This document shows, one piece after another, positions 18,804-28,999 of a DNA stretch of 64,000 bases. Both the position numbers and the translations under genes were made by a program. The stretch's first letter is position 1; every line of letters begins with the position of its first letter. Under the pieces are notes generated by a model. That model did no database searches and was not told the DNA's origin. It saw only the letters and a list, made by a program, of their open reading frames with translations. The stretch spans positions 825,659-889,658 of the forward strand of contig NZ_CP038033.1 in NCBI RefSeq assembly GCF_004421105.1. The letters run 5' to 3'. This DNA is from Nitrosococcus wardiae (GTDB lineage: Bacteria > Pseudomonadota > Gammaproteobacteria > Nitrosococcales > Nitrosococcaceae).

Positions 18804-20474
18804 ATGGAAAACTATCGGTTGCTTCTATTCTCTGCTTTGATTCTAGTATTGTTTTTGATGTGGGATGCTTGGCAAACGGATTATGGCCCTATCCCGCTTA
18901 TGCCCCCGCCGCCGCCGCAACCTTCGGCTAGTTCGGAAGACTCTTCTCCAGCTCCAGCTCTACCTGAGAAGGGTCTAGATACGCCGCCGCCTGAAGGGGT
19001 TTCGGGTACAGCACCACCTGCAATGGCTGATATGGACACAGGCCCCGTCTTAGCAGGGCAAGCTATTGAGGTGAAAACAGATCTCCTCACAGTCAAGATT
19101 GAAATGACGAGTGGTGATCTGTATGAAGTGCAGCTGCTGGATTATCCGGTTTCTCTGAAAAAACCCAATGAGCCAGTATCTTTATTGCATCAAGCCGATC
19201 CTGATCTTTTTGTTACTCAATCAGGGTTGCGGGCGATTTCAGGGCCTTCTGCCACCCATGAAACGGCTCAGTTTTCAGCGTCTAAGAGCCATTATCAACT
19301 GGCACCGGGTGAAGACAGTCTGGTTGTTCCCCTCACTTGGGAGGACGAAAGCGGCATTAAGGTGACGAAGACCTATATATTCCATAGGGATAGCTATGAG
19401 GTTGATCTAAACCTCAAGATCGAAAATGGAACAGATCAAGTTTGGACGGGGCGGCCCTATGCTCAATTCATCCGTACCCCTCCTAAGTCCGACAGCTTTT
19501 TTGTCCGTTCCTACATAGGCGCAGTTTTTTCTACCGAGGAGAATGAGTACCAAAAAGTTGATTTTGGTGACTTGGCCTCAGAGCCCTTTGAGCGCCATAG
19601 CTCAGGGGGATGGGCAGCCATGCTCCAACACTATTTCGTGGCCGCCTGGATCCCTCGGGAGGAGGGAAGCAATTATTATTACGGTAGGCATGTGCAAGGC
19701 TCCCGCTATATTGCTGGGGTAATGCCTTCCCAGCAGACGGTGGCGCCGGGAGAAAGTGGAGAGTTCAAACTAAGTTTATTTGCAGGTCCCAAGATTCAGG
19801 ATCGACTGGCTGCTACAGCCCCTAAACTAAATCTAACCGTGGATTACGGTAAGCTGACTATCCTGGCTGAGCCCCTCTTCTGGCTGATGAGTTGGTTCCA
19901 CAGTTTGGTGGGCAACTGGGGATGGGCTATTGTGCTGTTGACCGTGATGGTCAAACTTATTTTCTTCAAGCTTTCCCAGACCAGTTATCGCTCCATGGCT
20001 CGCATGCGCAAATTACAGCCCCGCCTTCTTGCTCTCAAGGAACAGCATGGGGACGATCGGCACAAAATGGGTCAAGCCATGATGGAGCTATATAGGAAGG
20101 AGAAGGTCAACCCCATGGGGGGATGCCTCCCCATATTGGTGCAGATCCCCGTATTTATTGCGCTCTATTGGATGTTAATAGAATCGGTTGAATTACGGCA
20201 TGCGCCATTTGCTTTTTGGATTCAGGACCTCACTGCGAAAGATCCTTATTATGTCTTGCCCCTATTAATGGGTGTAAGCATGTTTGTCCAGCAGAAGTTG
20301 AGTCCAGCACCAACCGACCCCATACAGGCGAAGGTCATTGCTTTGATGCCGGTTATGTTTACTATCTTCTTTGTCCTGTTTCCGGCGGGATTGGTCCTGT
20401 ATTGGGTGGTCAATAATATCCTCTCCATTGCCCAGCAATGGTACATTACTCGCCAGATCGAAAAGGAGGGCTGA
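18804..20474 (+). CDS. yidC: Membrane protein insertase YidC
   Basis: A 556-residue inner-membrane protein that inserts and folds membrane proteins, alone or with SecYEG. An N-terminal membrane anchor (about 5-20) is followed by a Pro-rich linker (MPPPPPQP), a large periplasmic beta domain (about 85-340), and the conserved C-terminal core of five membrane segments starting near WFHSLVGNWGWAIVLLTVMVK and including NPMGGCLPILVQIPVFIALYW. Length and layout match the Gram-negative family. It sits between rnpA and mnmE, whose frame overlaps the yidC end. Confidence 0.97.
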   Translation: MENYRLLLFSALILVLFLMWDAWQTDYGPIPLMPPPPPQPSASSEDSSPAPALPEKGLDTPPPEGVSGTAPPAMADMDTGPVLAGQAIEVKTDLLTVKIEMTSGDLYEVQLLDYPVSLKKPNEPVSLLHQADPDLFVTQSGLRAISGPSATHETAQFSASKSHYQLAPGEDSLVVPLTWEDESGIKVTKTYIFHRDSYEVDLNLKIENGTDQVWTGRPYAQFIRTPPKSDSFFVRSYIGAVFSTEENEYQKVDFGDLASEPFERHSSGGWAAMLQHYFVAAWIPREEGSNYYYGRHVQGSRYIAGVMPSQQTVAPGESGEFKLSLFAGPKIQDRLAATAPKLNLTVDYGKLTILAEPLFWLMSWFHSLVGNWGWAIVLLTVMVKLIFFKLSQTSYRSMARMRKLQPRLLALKEQHGDDRHKMGQAMMELYRKEKVNPMGGCLPILVQIPVFIALYWMLIESVELRHAPFAFWIQDLTAKDPYYVLPLLMGVSMFVQQKLSPAPTDPIQAKVIALMPVMFTIFFVLFPAGLVLYWVVNNILSIAQQWYITRQIEKEG

Positions 20475-21817
20475 GCGATACCATCGCTGCAATAGCCACC
20501 CCACCCGGTCGAGGTGGCATTGGTGTGGTTCGCGTTTCAGGCCCGCTTTGTTGTCACGTGGCGGAACACATTACGGGGCGGGTTCCTCCGCCCCGTTACG
20601 CTGCTTTCTGCCGTTTTCGTAATCGCGAGGGAGAGACTATCGATCGGGGGCTCGCTCTCTATTTTCCTGGTCCCCGCTCTTTTACCGGTGAAGATGTGCT
20701 GGAGTTGCAGGGGCACGGGGGGCCTGTCGTGATGGACTGGCTTCTGAGTTGTGTTCTCCAGTTAGGCGCTCGTTTAGCGCGCCCTGGTGAGTTTAGCGAG
20801 CGGGCCTTTCTTAATAATAAAATTGATTTGGCTCAGGCTGAAGCGATTGCCGATCTTATTGAAAGTGCTTCGGAGCAAGCCGCCCGCAGCGCCTTGCGTT
20901 CTCTCCATGGTGAATTTTCAGCCCAGATCCAGGAACTGCGAGATCAGCTGATCGAGCTGCGCTGTTTGGTGGAGGCGGATATTGATTTTAGCGACGAGGA
21001 TATTGATTTTATTGAACGAGGGGCAGTGGCAGAGCGTTTACAAGGGCTTCAATCTACATTAAGGAGAATCCATCGTAGCGCCCAGCAGGGGGCTTTACTT
21101 CGGGAAGGGATAAGGGTAGTGCTAGTAGGCCGGCCCAACGTCGGTAAATCCAGCCTGCATAATCGTTTAGCGGGATTTGAAGCCGCCATTGTCACGGATG
21201 TTCCCGGAACTACCCGGGATCTTTTGCGCGAGCATATTACTATCGACGGCTTGCCCATACGTCTTTCTGATACTGCGGGTCTCCATGATTCCATGGATAT
21301 CATCGAGCAGGAAGGAATGCGTCGTACTCGTGAAGAGGTTACTAGCGCTGACCATGTGTTGCTGATTGCCGATGATCAGGTTGGTTTAACAGAACTAGAG
21401 CAAGCAATTCTCAGTGAATTGCCTGATAATGTGACTTATACCCTTATACTGAACAAGATTGATTTGAGCGGCGCATCTGCAGAGCGCAGAGAAGATGCCC
21501 AGGAAGGAGTAATGCTCCGGCTTTCTGTGCTGACCGGCGCTGGCATGGATTTGCTCCTACAGCGGCTGAAAGAGTGCGCAGGCTTTGATGGGGAAGGGGA
21601 AGGATACTTCTCAGCCCGGCGGCGTCATTTAGAAGCTTTGCAGCGGGCAGGAGCTGCTGTAGCGGCGGCGGGGGAGATCCTCAGGGAGGAAGGGCCTGAG
21701 GAAATGCTTGCCGAAGAGCTGCGTCAGGCTCAAAATGCCTTAGCAGAGATTACTGGCGAATACCGTTCGGATGATTTATTGGGTGAGATATTCTCAACTT
21801 TTTGTATCGGCAAATAA
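20438..21817 (+). CDS. mnmE: tRNA modification GTPase MnmE
   Basis: A 459-residue (from the ATG) GTPase that with MnmG adds the carboxymethylaminomethyl group to U34 of certain tRNAs. The N-terminal folate-binding domain begins DTIAAIATPPGRGGIGVVRVSG, the G domain has GRPNVGKSS, DVPGTTRD, DTAG and NKID motifs, and the C-terminus ends FCIGK with the catalytic-type Cys. The start is unclear. The ATG at 20438 is inside yidC and adds 12 residues without an obvious ribosome site, while AAGGAGG at 20463-20469 is almost against a CTG codon (20471) that interlocks with the yidC stop. Confidence 0.95.
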   Translation: MVHYSPDRKGGLSDTIAAIATPPGRGGIGVVRVSGPLCCHVAEHITGRVPPPRYAAFCRFRNREGETIDRGLALYFPGPRSFTGEDVLELQGHGGPVVMDWLLSCVLQLGARLARPGEFSERAFLNNKIDLAQAEAIADLIESASEQAARSALRSLHGEFSAQIQELRDQLIELRCLVEADIDFSDEDIDFIERGAVAERLQGLQSTLRRIHRSAQQGALLREGIRVVLVGRPNVGKSSLHNRLAGFEAAIVTDVPGTTRDLLREHITIDGLPIRLSDTAGLHDSMDIIEQEGMRRTREEVTSADHVLLIADDQVGLTELEQAILSELPDNVTYTLILNKIDLSGASAERREDAQEGVMLRLSVLTGAGMDLLLQRLKECAGFDGEGEGYFSARRRHLEALQRAGAAVAAAGEILREEGPEEMLAEELRQAQNALAEITGEYRSDDLLGEIFSTFCIGK

Positions 21818-21820
21818 TCT

Positions 21821-23710
21821 ATGACCTCTTCTTATCAATATGAGGTAATCATTGTGGGAGGTGGCCACGCAGGCACCGAAGCCGCCTTGGCCGCTGCTCG
21901 GCAAGGTGTGCGAACATTGCTACTGACCCACAATCTTGAAACCCTGGGCCAGATGAGCTGTAATCCTGCGATCGGTGGCATTGGTAAAGGGCACCTCGTT
22001 AAAGAGATTGATGCTTTGGGCGGGTTAATGGCCCACGCAGCGGATCGGGCTGGAATTCATTTTCGCGTGCTGAATGCGCGCAAGGGTCCGGCTGTCCGAG
22101 CTACTCGAGCCCAGGCTGATCGGACCTTATACAAGGCGGCGGTGCGCAAATCTCTAGAACAACAGCCTCATCTATCCCTTTTCCAGCAGGCAGTCGCTGA
22201 CCTCCTAGTGGAAGGGGAACGAGTGATTGGAGTAAAGACTCAACTGGGGCTTACTTTCTATGCTCCGGCAATTATCCTCACCGTGGGGACTTTTCTGGGA
22301 GGTCGCATTCATGTGGGATTAACTCATCATGAAGGGGGACGGGCGGGTGATCCTCCGGCCAATGCTCTGGCTTGTCGGTTGCGGGAACTCCCCTTCCGGG
22401 TTGCTCGTTTGAAGACCGGGACCCCTCCCCGTATCGATGGCCGGAGTATTGACTATTCTCAACTGGAGGTACAACCGGGGGATAGCCCGGTACCGGTATT
22501 TTCTTTCCTGGGTTCAGTGCAGGATCATCCATCCCAGGTACATTGTCATATTACCCGGACTACCCCCCAGACTCATGAGATTATCCGCGCCAATCTGGAC
22601 CGCTCTCCCATGTATAGCGGGGAGATAGAAGGGATGGGACCTCGCTACTGTCCCTCCATCGAAGATAAGGTGGTTCGTTTTTCTGATAAAGAGTCCCATC
22701 AGATTTTTATTGAACCTGAGGGATTGGAAACCTTCGAGGTCTATCCTAATGGCATCTCCACCAGCTTGCCCTTTGATGTTCAGGAAGCTCTCGTGCGCTC
22801 TATTCCGGGATTTGATCAGGCCCATATTACTCGCCCAGGCTATGCTATTGAGTATGATTTCTTTGATCCCCGGGATCTTAAGCCTTCCTTGGAAACCTCT
22901 TTTCTGCAAGGGCTCTATTTTGCTGGGCAAATCAATGGCACTACAGGTTATGAAGAGGCAGCGGCCCAAGGGCTGATTGCAGGACTTAATGCCGGCCTTC
23001 AAATCCGAGATCAAGCGCCTTGGTGGCCACGAAGGGATGAGGCCTATGTGGGGGTGCTCATTGATGATCTGATCACCTGCGGAACTAGTGAACCCTATCG
23101 GATGTTTACCAGCCGTGCTGAGTATCGCCTGCTGCTGCGCGAAGACAACGCCGATCTGCGCTTGACCCCCAAAGGACAGGCGTTGGGGGTGGTAGACGAA
23201 ACCCGTTGGAGGCAATTCAATGCCAAGTGGGAGGCGATTGAAAGGGAAAACCAACGGCTTTCTCAGCAACGAATTGGACCGGATCAGGTTGCCGAGGAAG
23301 AGGCAACTACCCTCTTGGGTGAGCCCCTACGCCGTGAGTACCGTCTTATTGAACTGTTGCGGCGGCCACAAATCAGTTATGAAAAGCTGATGCGTTTGAT
23401 TGGCGAGCCGGTAGCAGTAGACCCAGTTGTGGCAGAACAAATTGCTATTCAAGCCAAATATGCGGGTTATATTGAGCGCCAACAACAGGAGATCACTCGC
23501 CAGCAGCGCCATGAAGGTTTACGCCTCCCCTTAGATTTGGATTACCATCAGGTTAAAGGGCTTTCCGCCGAGGTCCAGGAGAAACTGGCCCGGGTGCGGC
23601 CGGCTACCTTAGGACAAGCAGCGCGGATACCAGGAGTGACTCCTGCTGCCGTGTCACTTTTATTAGTTTACTTAAAGCGTGCCCGTGTTTTAGAAGAAGT
23701 GGAGGTTTAG
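21821..23710 (+). CDS. mnmG: tRNA uridine 5-carboxymethylaminomethyl modification enzyme MnmG
   Basis: A 629-residue FAD enzyme, partner of MnmE in wobble-uridine modification of tRNA. The N-terminal dinucleotide-binding motif [15 protein letters not shown] is at about 11-25; the signatures [24 protein letters not shown] and [16 protein letters not shown] are typical of GidA. The C-terminal helical domain that contacts MnmE and tRNA is complete. It starts three bases after mnmE, as in most proteobacteria, and is followed by rsmG. Confidence 0.98.
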   Translation: MTSSYQYEVIIVGGGHAGTEAALAAARQGVRTLLLTHNLETLGQMSCNPAIGGIGKGHLVKEIDALGGLMAHAADRAGIHFRVLNARKGPAVRATRAQADRTLYKAAVRKSLEQQPHLSLFQQAVADLLVEGERVIGVKTQLGLTFYAPAIILTVGTFLGGRIHVGLTHHEGGRAGDPPANALACRLRELPFRVARLKTGTPPRIDGRSIDYSQLEVQPGDSPVPVFSFLGSVQDHPSQVHCHITRTTPQTHEIIRANLDRSPMYSGEIEGMGPRYCPSIEDKVVRFSDKESHQIFIEPEGLETFEVYPNGISTSLPFDVQEALVRSIPGFDQAHITRPGYAIEYDFFDPRDLKPSLETSFLQGLYFAGQINGTTGYEEAAAQGLIAGLNAGLQIRDQAPWWPRRDEAYVGVLIDDLITCGTSEPYRMFTSRAEYRLLLREDNADLRLTPKGQALGVVDETRWRQFNAKWEAIERENQRLSQQRIGPDQVAEEEATTLLGEPLRREYRLIELLRRPQISYEKLMRLIGEPVAVDPVVAEQIAIQAKYAGYIERQQQEITRQQRHEGLRLPLDLDYHQVKGLSAEVQEKLARVRPATLGQAARIPGVTPAAVSLLLVYLKRARVLEEVEV

Positions 23711-23753
23711 GCATCATGTTCCCGTTAGTGTCCCCAGCTAGAGAGGAATAAAC

Positions 23754-24398
23754 TTGGCTTTAATGGGAACAGAAATCCTTGAGAAAGGATTGTTAATCTT
23801 AGGGTTCAAGCTGGAGCAGAGGCAAGTAGGGGGATTGCTGGCCTATATCCGGTTATTGGAGAAGTGGAGCCAGCGTTATAACCTAACGGCTATTAGAAAT
23901 CCTGCGGAAATGATTTCGAAACACTTACTTGACAGCCTCAGTATCGGGCCTTATTTGGGGGTGGGCCGAATCCTAGATGTGGGCAGCGGCGGTGGATTGC
24001 CGGGTATTCCCTTAGCGATAGCCTATCCTGAGCGTGAATTTACTTTACTTGATAAGAGTACTAAAAAAACTCGATTTCTCATTCAGGCATCCATTGAATT
24101 AGGATTATCGAACGTCTCGGTCGTTTGTGAGCGGGTTGAGGCCTACCGCCCCCCCTATCTGTTTGATGTTGTCGTGACTCGAGCCTTTGCCAAATTGGCT
24201 GATTTTGTTGTCCAGGTAGGGCACTTATGCAAGCCGTCGGGGTATTTGCTGGCGATGAAAGGGGGGTTCCCGGAAGAAGAGCTTAAGGAATTGCCTGCAA
24301 CCTTTGACATTGTAGAAGTCTGTGCTTTGTCGGTGCCGGGGCTTAATGCTCAACGCCATTTGGTGAAGTTAAGACCAAGTAGGGCAGGAGATCATTGA
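23754..24398 (+). CDS. rsmG: 16S rRNA (guanine(527)-N(7))-methyltransferase RsmG
   Basis: A 214-residue SAM-dependent methyltransferase. The core is ILDVGSGGGLPGIPLAIAYP (about 73-92) with the downstream LLDKSTKKTRFL and a VVTRAFAKL strand, all typical of GidB/RsmG. It methylates G527 of 16S rRNA; loss gives low-level streptomycin resistance in other bacteria. The start is TTG at 23754 with GAGAGG upstream; the ATG three codons later is an alternative. It is 2 bases ahead of parA. Confidence 0.95.
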   Translation: MALMGTEILEKGLLILGFKLEQRQVGGLLAYIRLLEKWSQRYNLTAIRNPAEMISKHLLDSLSIGPYLGVGRILDVGSGGGLPGIPLAIAYPEREFTLLDKSTKKTRFLIQASIELGLSNVSVVCERVEAYRPPYLFDVVVTRAFAKLADFVVQVGHLCKPSGYLLAMKGGFPEEELKELPATFDIVEVCALSVPGLNAQRHLVKLRPSRAGDH

Positions 24399-24399
24399 G

Positions 24400-25194
24400 A
24401 TGGGTCGTATTATTGCCATTACTAATCAGAAAGGGGGGGTGGGCAAGACAACCACCAGCGTCAATCTAGCAGCTTCACTTGCTGCCCATAAACGCGGCGT
24501 GCTGCTGATCGATATGGATCCTCAAGGGAATGCGACCACCGGCAGTGGTATCGATAAATCCTCCTTATCCGCGACCACCTATGATGTCCTACTGGAAGAT
24601 TTTGCCCCTGGTGATGCTCTGATTAAACTGCAAGAGTCAAGCTATACTGTATTGCCTGCTAATGGCGATTTAACAGCCGCTGAGGTGGAATTGCTTTCAG
24701 CATCAAAACGGGAGTTTCGATTGCGGCTAGCCCTTGAAAAAATTCGTTATAACTATGACGAAATTCTTGTTGATTGTCCACCCGCTCTTAACATGCTAAC
24801 AATCAATGCCTTAACCGCAGCCGATGGGGTTATTATTCCTATCCAGTGTGAATATTATGCCCTTGAAGGTTTGTCGGCCTTGCTGAATACTATTGAAGGC
24901 ATCCAGCAGAGGCTCAATCCTCAATTGCATATTGCTGGCCTGCTTCGAACGATGTTCGACCCCCGCAATAATCTCGCCAATGAGGTATCCAATCAGCTGA
25001 TAAGTCATTTCGGGCAACAAGTCTATAGCACCATTATCCCGCGTAACGTTCGTTTGGCGGAAGCACCAAGTTATGGTAAACCCGTTATGCTGTATGATCG
25101 TGCTTCCCGCGGCTCTGTTGCTTATTTGGTCTTGGCAAAAGAAGTGCTCATGCGGGAGGTGAGAGAAGAACCCTTACAAGCGGAGGTGAGGTAA
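24400..25194 (+). CDS. parA: Chromosome partitioning ATPase ParA (Soj)
   Basis: A 264-residue Walker-type ATPase. The deviant Walker A motif KGGVGKTTTSVNLAA is at about residues 11-25, with DMDPQGNATTG and DEILVDCPPALNMLT following. It forms nucleoid-bound ATP dimers that move ParB-parS complexes. It lies directly downstream of rsmG and upstream of parB, the conserved arrangement, and a parS-like site is present in recF in this window. Confidence 0.97.
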   Translation: MGRIIAITNQKGGVGKTTTSVNLAASLAAHKRGVLLIDMDPQGNATTGSGIDKSSLSATTYDVLLEDFAPGDALIKLQESSYTVLPANGDLTAAEVELLSASKREFRLRLALEKIRYNYDEILVDCPPALNMLTINALTAADGVIIPIQCEYYALEGLSALLNTIEGIQQRLNPQLHIAGLLRTMFDPRNNLANEVSNQLISHFGQQVYSTIIPRNVRLAEAPSYGKPVMLYDRASRGSVAYLVLAKEVLMREVREEPLQAEVR

Positions 25195-25201
25195 TTCCAT
25201 A

Positions 25202-26071
25202 ATGGCGGTAAAAAAACGGGGATTGGGGCGGGGGTTAGATGCCTTACTGGGGGCTGCCGACTTGCCCATTGATATTGGTGAAACCAAGGCTAAAGAGGAA
25301 TTGCGGCGCCTTCCCCTAGATCAGATCCGGCTCGGAAAGTATCAGCCGCGGATGGAAATATGCCCTACGGCCCTAGAGGAATTAGCTGACTCTATTCGTG
25401 CCCAAGGAATAGTTCAGCCGATTGTCGTCCGTCCAGGAGGTAGCGGTACCTTCGAACTCATTGCCGGTGAGCGCCGTTGGCGGGCAGCACAGATGGTAGG
25501 CCTTGATGAAATACCGGCCGTAGTACGGGATGTGCCTGATCAAACTGCCGTGGCAATGGCGCTAATTGAAAATATTCAACGAGAGGACCTCAATCCCATT
25601 GAAGAGGCGAATGCTTTGCAACGGTTGATTAATGAATTTGGAATAACTCACCAAGAAGCTTCCCAGGCAGTAGGTCGTTCTCGGGCTGCAGTATCTAACT
25701 TGTTACGCCTCTTAACACTAGAAAAAGAAGTCAAACAACTGGTGGAAAAAGGTAATCTTGAAATGGGACATGCACGCGCCCTACTGGCGCTTAGCGACGA
25801 GGCTCAGCGGAAAGCAGCACGTACAGTCGCCCAGCAAGGGTTATCAGTGCGAGAAACAGAGCGTCTAGTAAAGCGCTTGCAGCAAGCACCGCGTCCCCAA
25901 CGTTCTAAAGAAAAGTCGTTAGATCCTGATATTCGCCGTTTGCAAGAAGAGCTGGCCGAGCGGTTAGGGGCAGTGGTTCGGCTCCAGCACCATCCTAGTG
26001 GGAGTGGTAAGCTTTTAATTCATTACCATAGTGTTGATGAGTTAGATGGCATACTGGCCCATATCAAGTGA
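25202..26071 (+). CDS. parB: Chromosome partitioning protein ParB
   Basis: A 289-residue CTP-dependent DNA clamp. The N-terminal part has the GRGLDALLG start, the GKYQPRM box, and the CTP-binding motif GERRWRAAQMVG with an arginine patch, then ENIQREDLNPIEEA. A helix-turn-helix follows (TEEASQAVGRSRAAVSNLLRLL-like region at about 150-175), then the C-terminal dimerisation domain. It binds parS and spreads. The spacing to parA is 7 bases. Confidence 0.97.
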   Translation: MAVKKRGLGRGLDALLGAADLPIDIGETKAKEELRRLPLDQIRLGKYQPRMEICPTALEELADSIRAQGIVQPIVVRPGGSGTFELIAGERRWRAAQMVGLDEIPAVVRDVPDQTAVAMALIENIQREDLNPIEEANALQRLINEFGITHQEASQAVGRSRAAVSNLLRLLTLEKEVKQLVEKGNLEMGHARALLALSDEAQRKAARTVAQQGLSVRETERLVKRLQQAPRPQRSKEKSLDPDIRRLQEELAERLGAVVRLQHHPSGSGKLLIHYHSVDELDGILAHIK

Positions 26072-26173
26072 TCTTTTGAGTGCGGGATTGTTTTAACAAG
26101 GAAAAATAAGTTAGGATAGCTGCCCTAAAACAAAACCTCAACAGCATAGTAAGGATAGGTTGCGCAGTTATCA

Positions 26174-26202
26174 TTGACCCTGGCGCTTCCAGTCATTATA
26201 CT
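26174..26202 (+). promoter_or_regulatory. Sigma-70-type promoter of the atp operon
   Basis: TTGACC at 26174-26179, a 17-base spacer and TATACT at 26197-26202 give a near-consensus promoter. It is about 100 bases upstream of atpI with no other start in between, and after the end of parB. Confidence 0.75.
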
Positions 26203-26302
26203 GCGCGCCCCGTAACGGGCGGCGTAAAATAACCAACGTTAACGAAACCTTGATGAAGAAGCTGACACCTCAGCCTTGCTGGATTTATAGAAGATACAGG
26301 TT

Positions 26303-26674
26303 ATGAGCTATGCAGCGCGGGTGCTGCGCGCAACTTTGCGCAGACTGCTGGTTGTTCAGCTGCTTTTAGTACTCCCAGTGGTACTGGCTTATGCTGTCAT
26401 TAAGGGCGGCGATAGTGCGCTGGCAGCGGGATATGGTGGGGGTATTGCCTTAATCAATACCGCGGTCATGGCGTGGCGAGTAGGTCGGGCTAACAGCAAG
26501 CGAGCTTTAGCGGAGTTCTATATCGGAGCGAGCATTCGCTTTGGGGGGACTTTACTTTTGATGGCCATCGGTATGGGAGTATTAAAGTTAGATCCGTTAG
26601 CGTTATTGCTTGGCTTTGCTGCTGCCCAATTAGGCTATCTGTTTAATCGTGTACCTATGAATACACCCGATTAG
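26303..26674 (+). CDS. atpI: ATP synthase subunit I (AtpI)
   Basis: A 123-residue small membrane protein with four hydrophobic stretches (for example LVVQLLLVLPVVLAYAVI and IRFGGTLLLMAIGMGVL). Its place as the first gene before atpB and its hydrophobic pattern identify it as AtpI, a non-stoichiometric helper of c-ring assembly. AtpI is poorly conserved in sequence, so assignment leans on position. Basic residues cluster at the N-terminus. Confidence 0.85.
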   Translation: MSYAARVLRATLRRLLVVQLLLVLPVVLAYAVIKGGDSALAAGYGGGIALINTAVMAWRVGRANSKRALAEFYIGASIRFGGTLLLMAIGMGVLKLDPLALLLGFAAAQLGYLFNRVPMNTPD

Positions 26675-26718
26675 CATTTTGGGATAGCAAAGAAGATTTG
26701 TAATAACTTGTCATATAA

Positions 26719-27543
<825 letters not shown>

Positions 27544-27616
27544 TCAACGCCAGTTTTTCTGAATACTTTTTTTCTAAATATTTTTTCCATCTAGTTTTTT
27601 TACGAGGAGAAATTTC

Positions 27617-27901
27617 ATGAATCCTGAATTGCTTGTTTCTATTTATGCCTCTACTGCGATTGGTGTGGGCATTATCCTTGCCGCTGCGGGTCTTGGTTCT
27701 GCCCTGGGTTGGGGTCTTATTTGTTCCAAGTATATTGAAGGCATCGCTCGGCAGCCTGAGATGCGCCCACAGTTGATGGGGCAGATGTTGTTTACAGGCG
27801 GTCTGATGGAAGCTTTTCCCATGATTGTTCTTGGTATGTCCATGTGGTTTGTCTTTGCCAATCCCTTTGCCGGTGCTGCCCAGACGGCTCTTGGGGGTTA
27901 A
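27617..27901 (+). CDS. atpE: ATP synthase F0 subunit c
   Basis: A 94-residue two-helix proteolipid of the rotating ring. The loop has ARQPEMRPQL and the ion-carrying carboxylate is Glu65 in GGLMEAFPM. The residue after it is Ala rather than the Ser/Thr of sodium-type rings, and no ring-site Gln is evident, so proton coupling is most likely (inference). GAGGAG precedes the ATG at good spacing. Translation is probably high, as the ring needs many copies. Confidence 0.97.
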   Translation: MNPELLVSIYASTAIGVGIILAAAGLGSALGWGLICSKYIEGIARQPEMRPQLMGQMLFTGGLMEAFPMIVLGMSMWFVFANPFAGAAQTALGG

Positions 27902-27950
27902 GTTAATAAAGTAGATCAGCCACAACTATACAAAGTAGAGGAGTGCCGCC

Positions 27951-28421
27951 ATGAATGTAACTGCTACGCTCATCGGCCAGATGGTGGCCTTCGGGATTCT
28001 AATCTGGTTTGTCAACCGCTACCTTTGGGGGCCTTTGACTCACCTGATGGAAGAACGGAAGAAGCGAGTTGCTGACGGCTTGGCTGCGGCCGAGCGCGGC
28101 AAGCATGAACAGGAGCTGGCAGAAAAACGTGCCAAGGAGACCCTGCACGAGGCCAAAGAAAAAGCTGCCGAGATTATCACTCAGGCCCAGAAACGTGCCA
28201 ATGAAATTATTGAGGAAGCTAAGGAATCTGCCCATGCTGAGGGAGAACGGTTAAAAGCCGCGGCTAACGCCGAGATACAGCAGGAGATGAATCGTGCCCG
28301 TGAGGATTTGCGAGGCCAGGTGGTATCGATTGCCGTCGCCGGAGCTAGCAAAATTCTCAAGCGGGAGCTTGACGAAGAGGCGAACAAAGCCTTGGTAAAA
28401 GAATTGGTAGGCCAGATTTAA
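27951..28421 (+). CDS. atpF: ATP synthase F0 subunit b
   Basis: A 156-residue protein, the usual length of b. One N-terminal membrane helix ([19 protein letters not shown], about 11-29) is followed by a long charged helix ([31 protein letters not shown]) that forms the peripheral stalk dimer. Only one b gene is present, unlike the b/b' pair of phototrophs. It lies between atpE and atpH. Confidence 0.96.
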   Translation: MNVTATLIGQMVAFGILIWFVNRYLWGPLTHLMEERKKRVADGLAAAERGKHEQELAEKRAKETLHEAKEKAAEIITQAQKRANEIIEEAKESAHAEGERLKAAANAEIQQEMNRAREDLRGQVVSIAVAGASKILKRELDEEANKALVKELVGQI

Positions 28422-28436
28422 GGATCTTATAAGTTA

Positions 28437-28973
28437 ATGGCTGAGAAGATAACAATTGCTCGACCGTATGCCAATGCGGTGTTTGAGCTGGCCCAGGCAC
28501 AGGGGAACTACGATCAATGGTCCGGTGCGCTAAGTGCATTTGCAGACCTAGTTAGAGACCCGGAAATACAGATTTTGATCGACGATCCGCGCTACACTTC
28601 CGAACAGCTCATTGAGTTGTTTGTTGAAATCGGAGGCGATGCGGTCACTGACGCTGCTAAAAATTTTCTCAAAGTATTAGCCGACAATGATCGCCTGTCC
28701 GTACTTCCGGAAATCGCTACCTTATTTGAGCAGCTGCGGGCTGAAACCGAAGAAACATTAGAAGCTGAGGTTATTTCGGCTAAGCCGCTGACCGAAGATC
28801 AATTGAATGAAATTGCGACCGCCCTCAAACGTCGGTTAGGACGTGAGGTGACGTTCTCCTGTAAAACCGATGAATCCCTGCTAGGTGGTGTTGTTATCCG
28901 CGCCGGCGATTTGGTTATTGACGGTTCTGCTATTGGAAAACTTAATCAGTTGGCCACCTCGTTGCTGCACTAG
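28437..28973 (+). CDS. atpH: ATP synthase F1 subunit delta
   Basis: A 178-residue peripheral-stalk protein. The N-terminal helix bundle begins [19 protein letters not shown], the part that contacts the alpha N-termini; the C-terminal signature [36 protein letters not shown] is the OSCP/delta motif. It joins F1 to the b dimer. It starts 15 bases after atpF. Confidence 0.97.
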   Translation: MAEKITIARPYANAVFELAQAQGNYDQWSGALSAFADLVRDPEIQILIDDPRYTSEQLIELFVEIGGDAVTDAAKNFLKVLADNDRLSVLPEIATLFEQLRAETEETLEAEVISAKPLTEDQLNEIATALKRRLGREVTFSCKTDESLLGGVVIRAGDLVIDGSAIGKLNQLATSLLH

Positions 28974-28999
28974 AGCGGGCCGAACAAGAGGACATAGCC

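Noticed and set aside
27617-27901. Sodium-type c subunit
   Set aside because: Ala follows the carboxylate Glu65 and the usual sodium ligands are not seen, so proton coupling is more likely.
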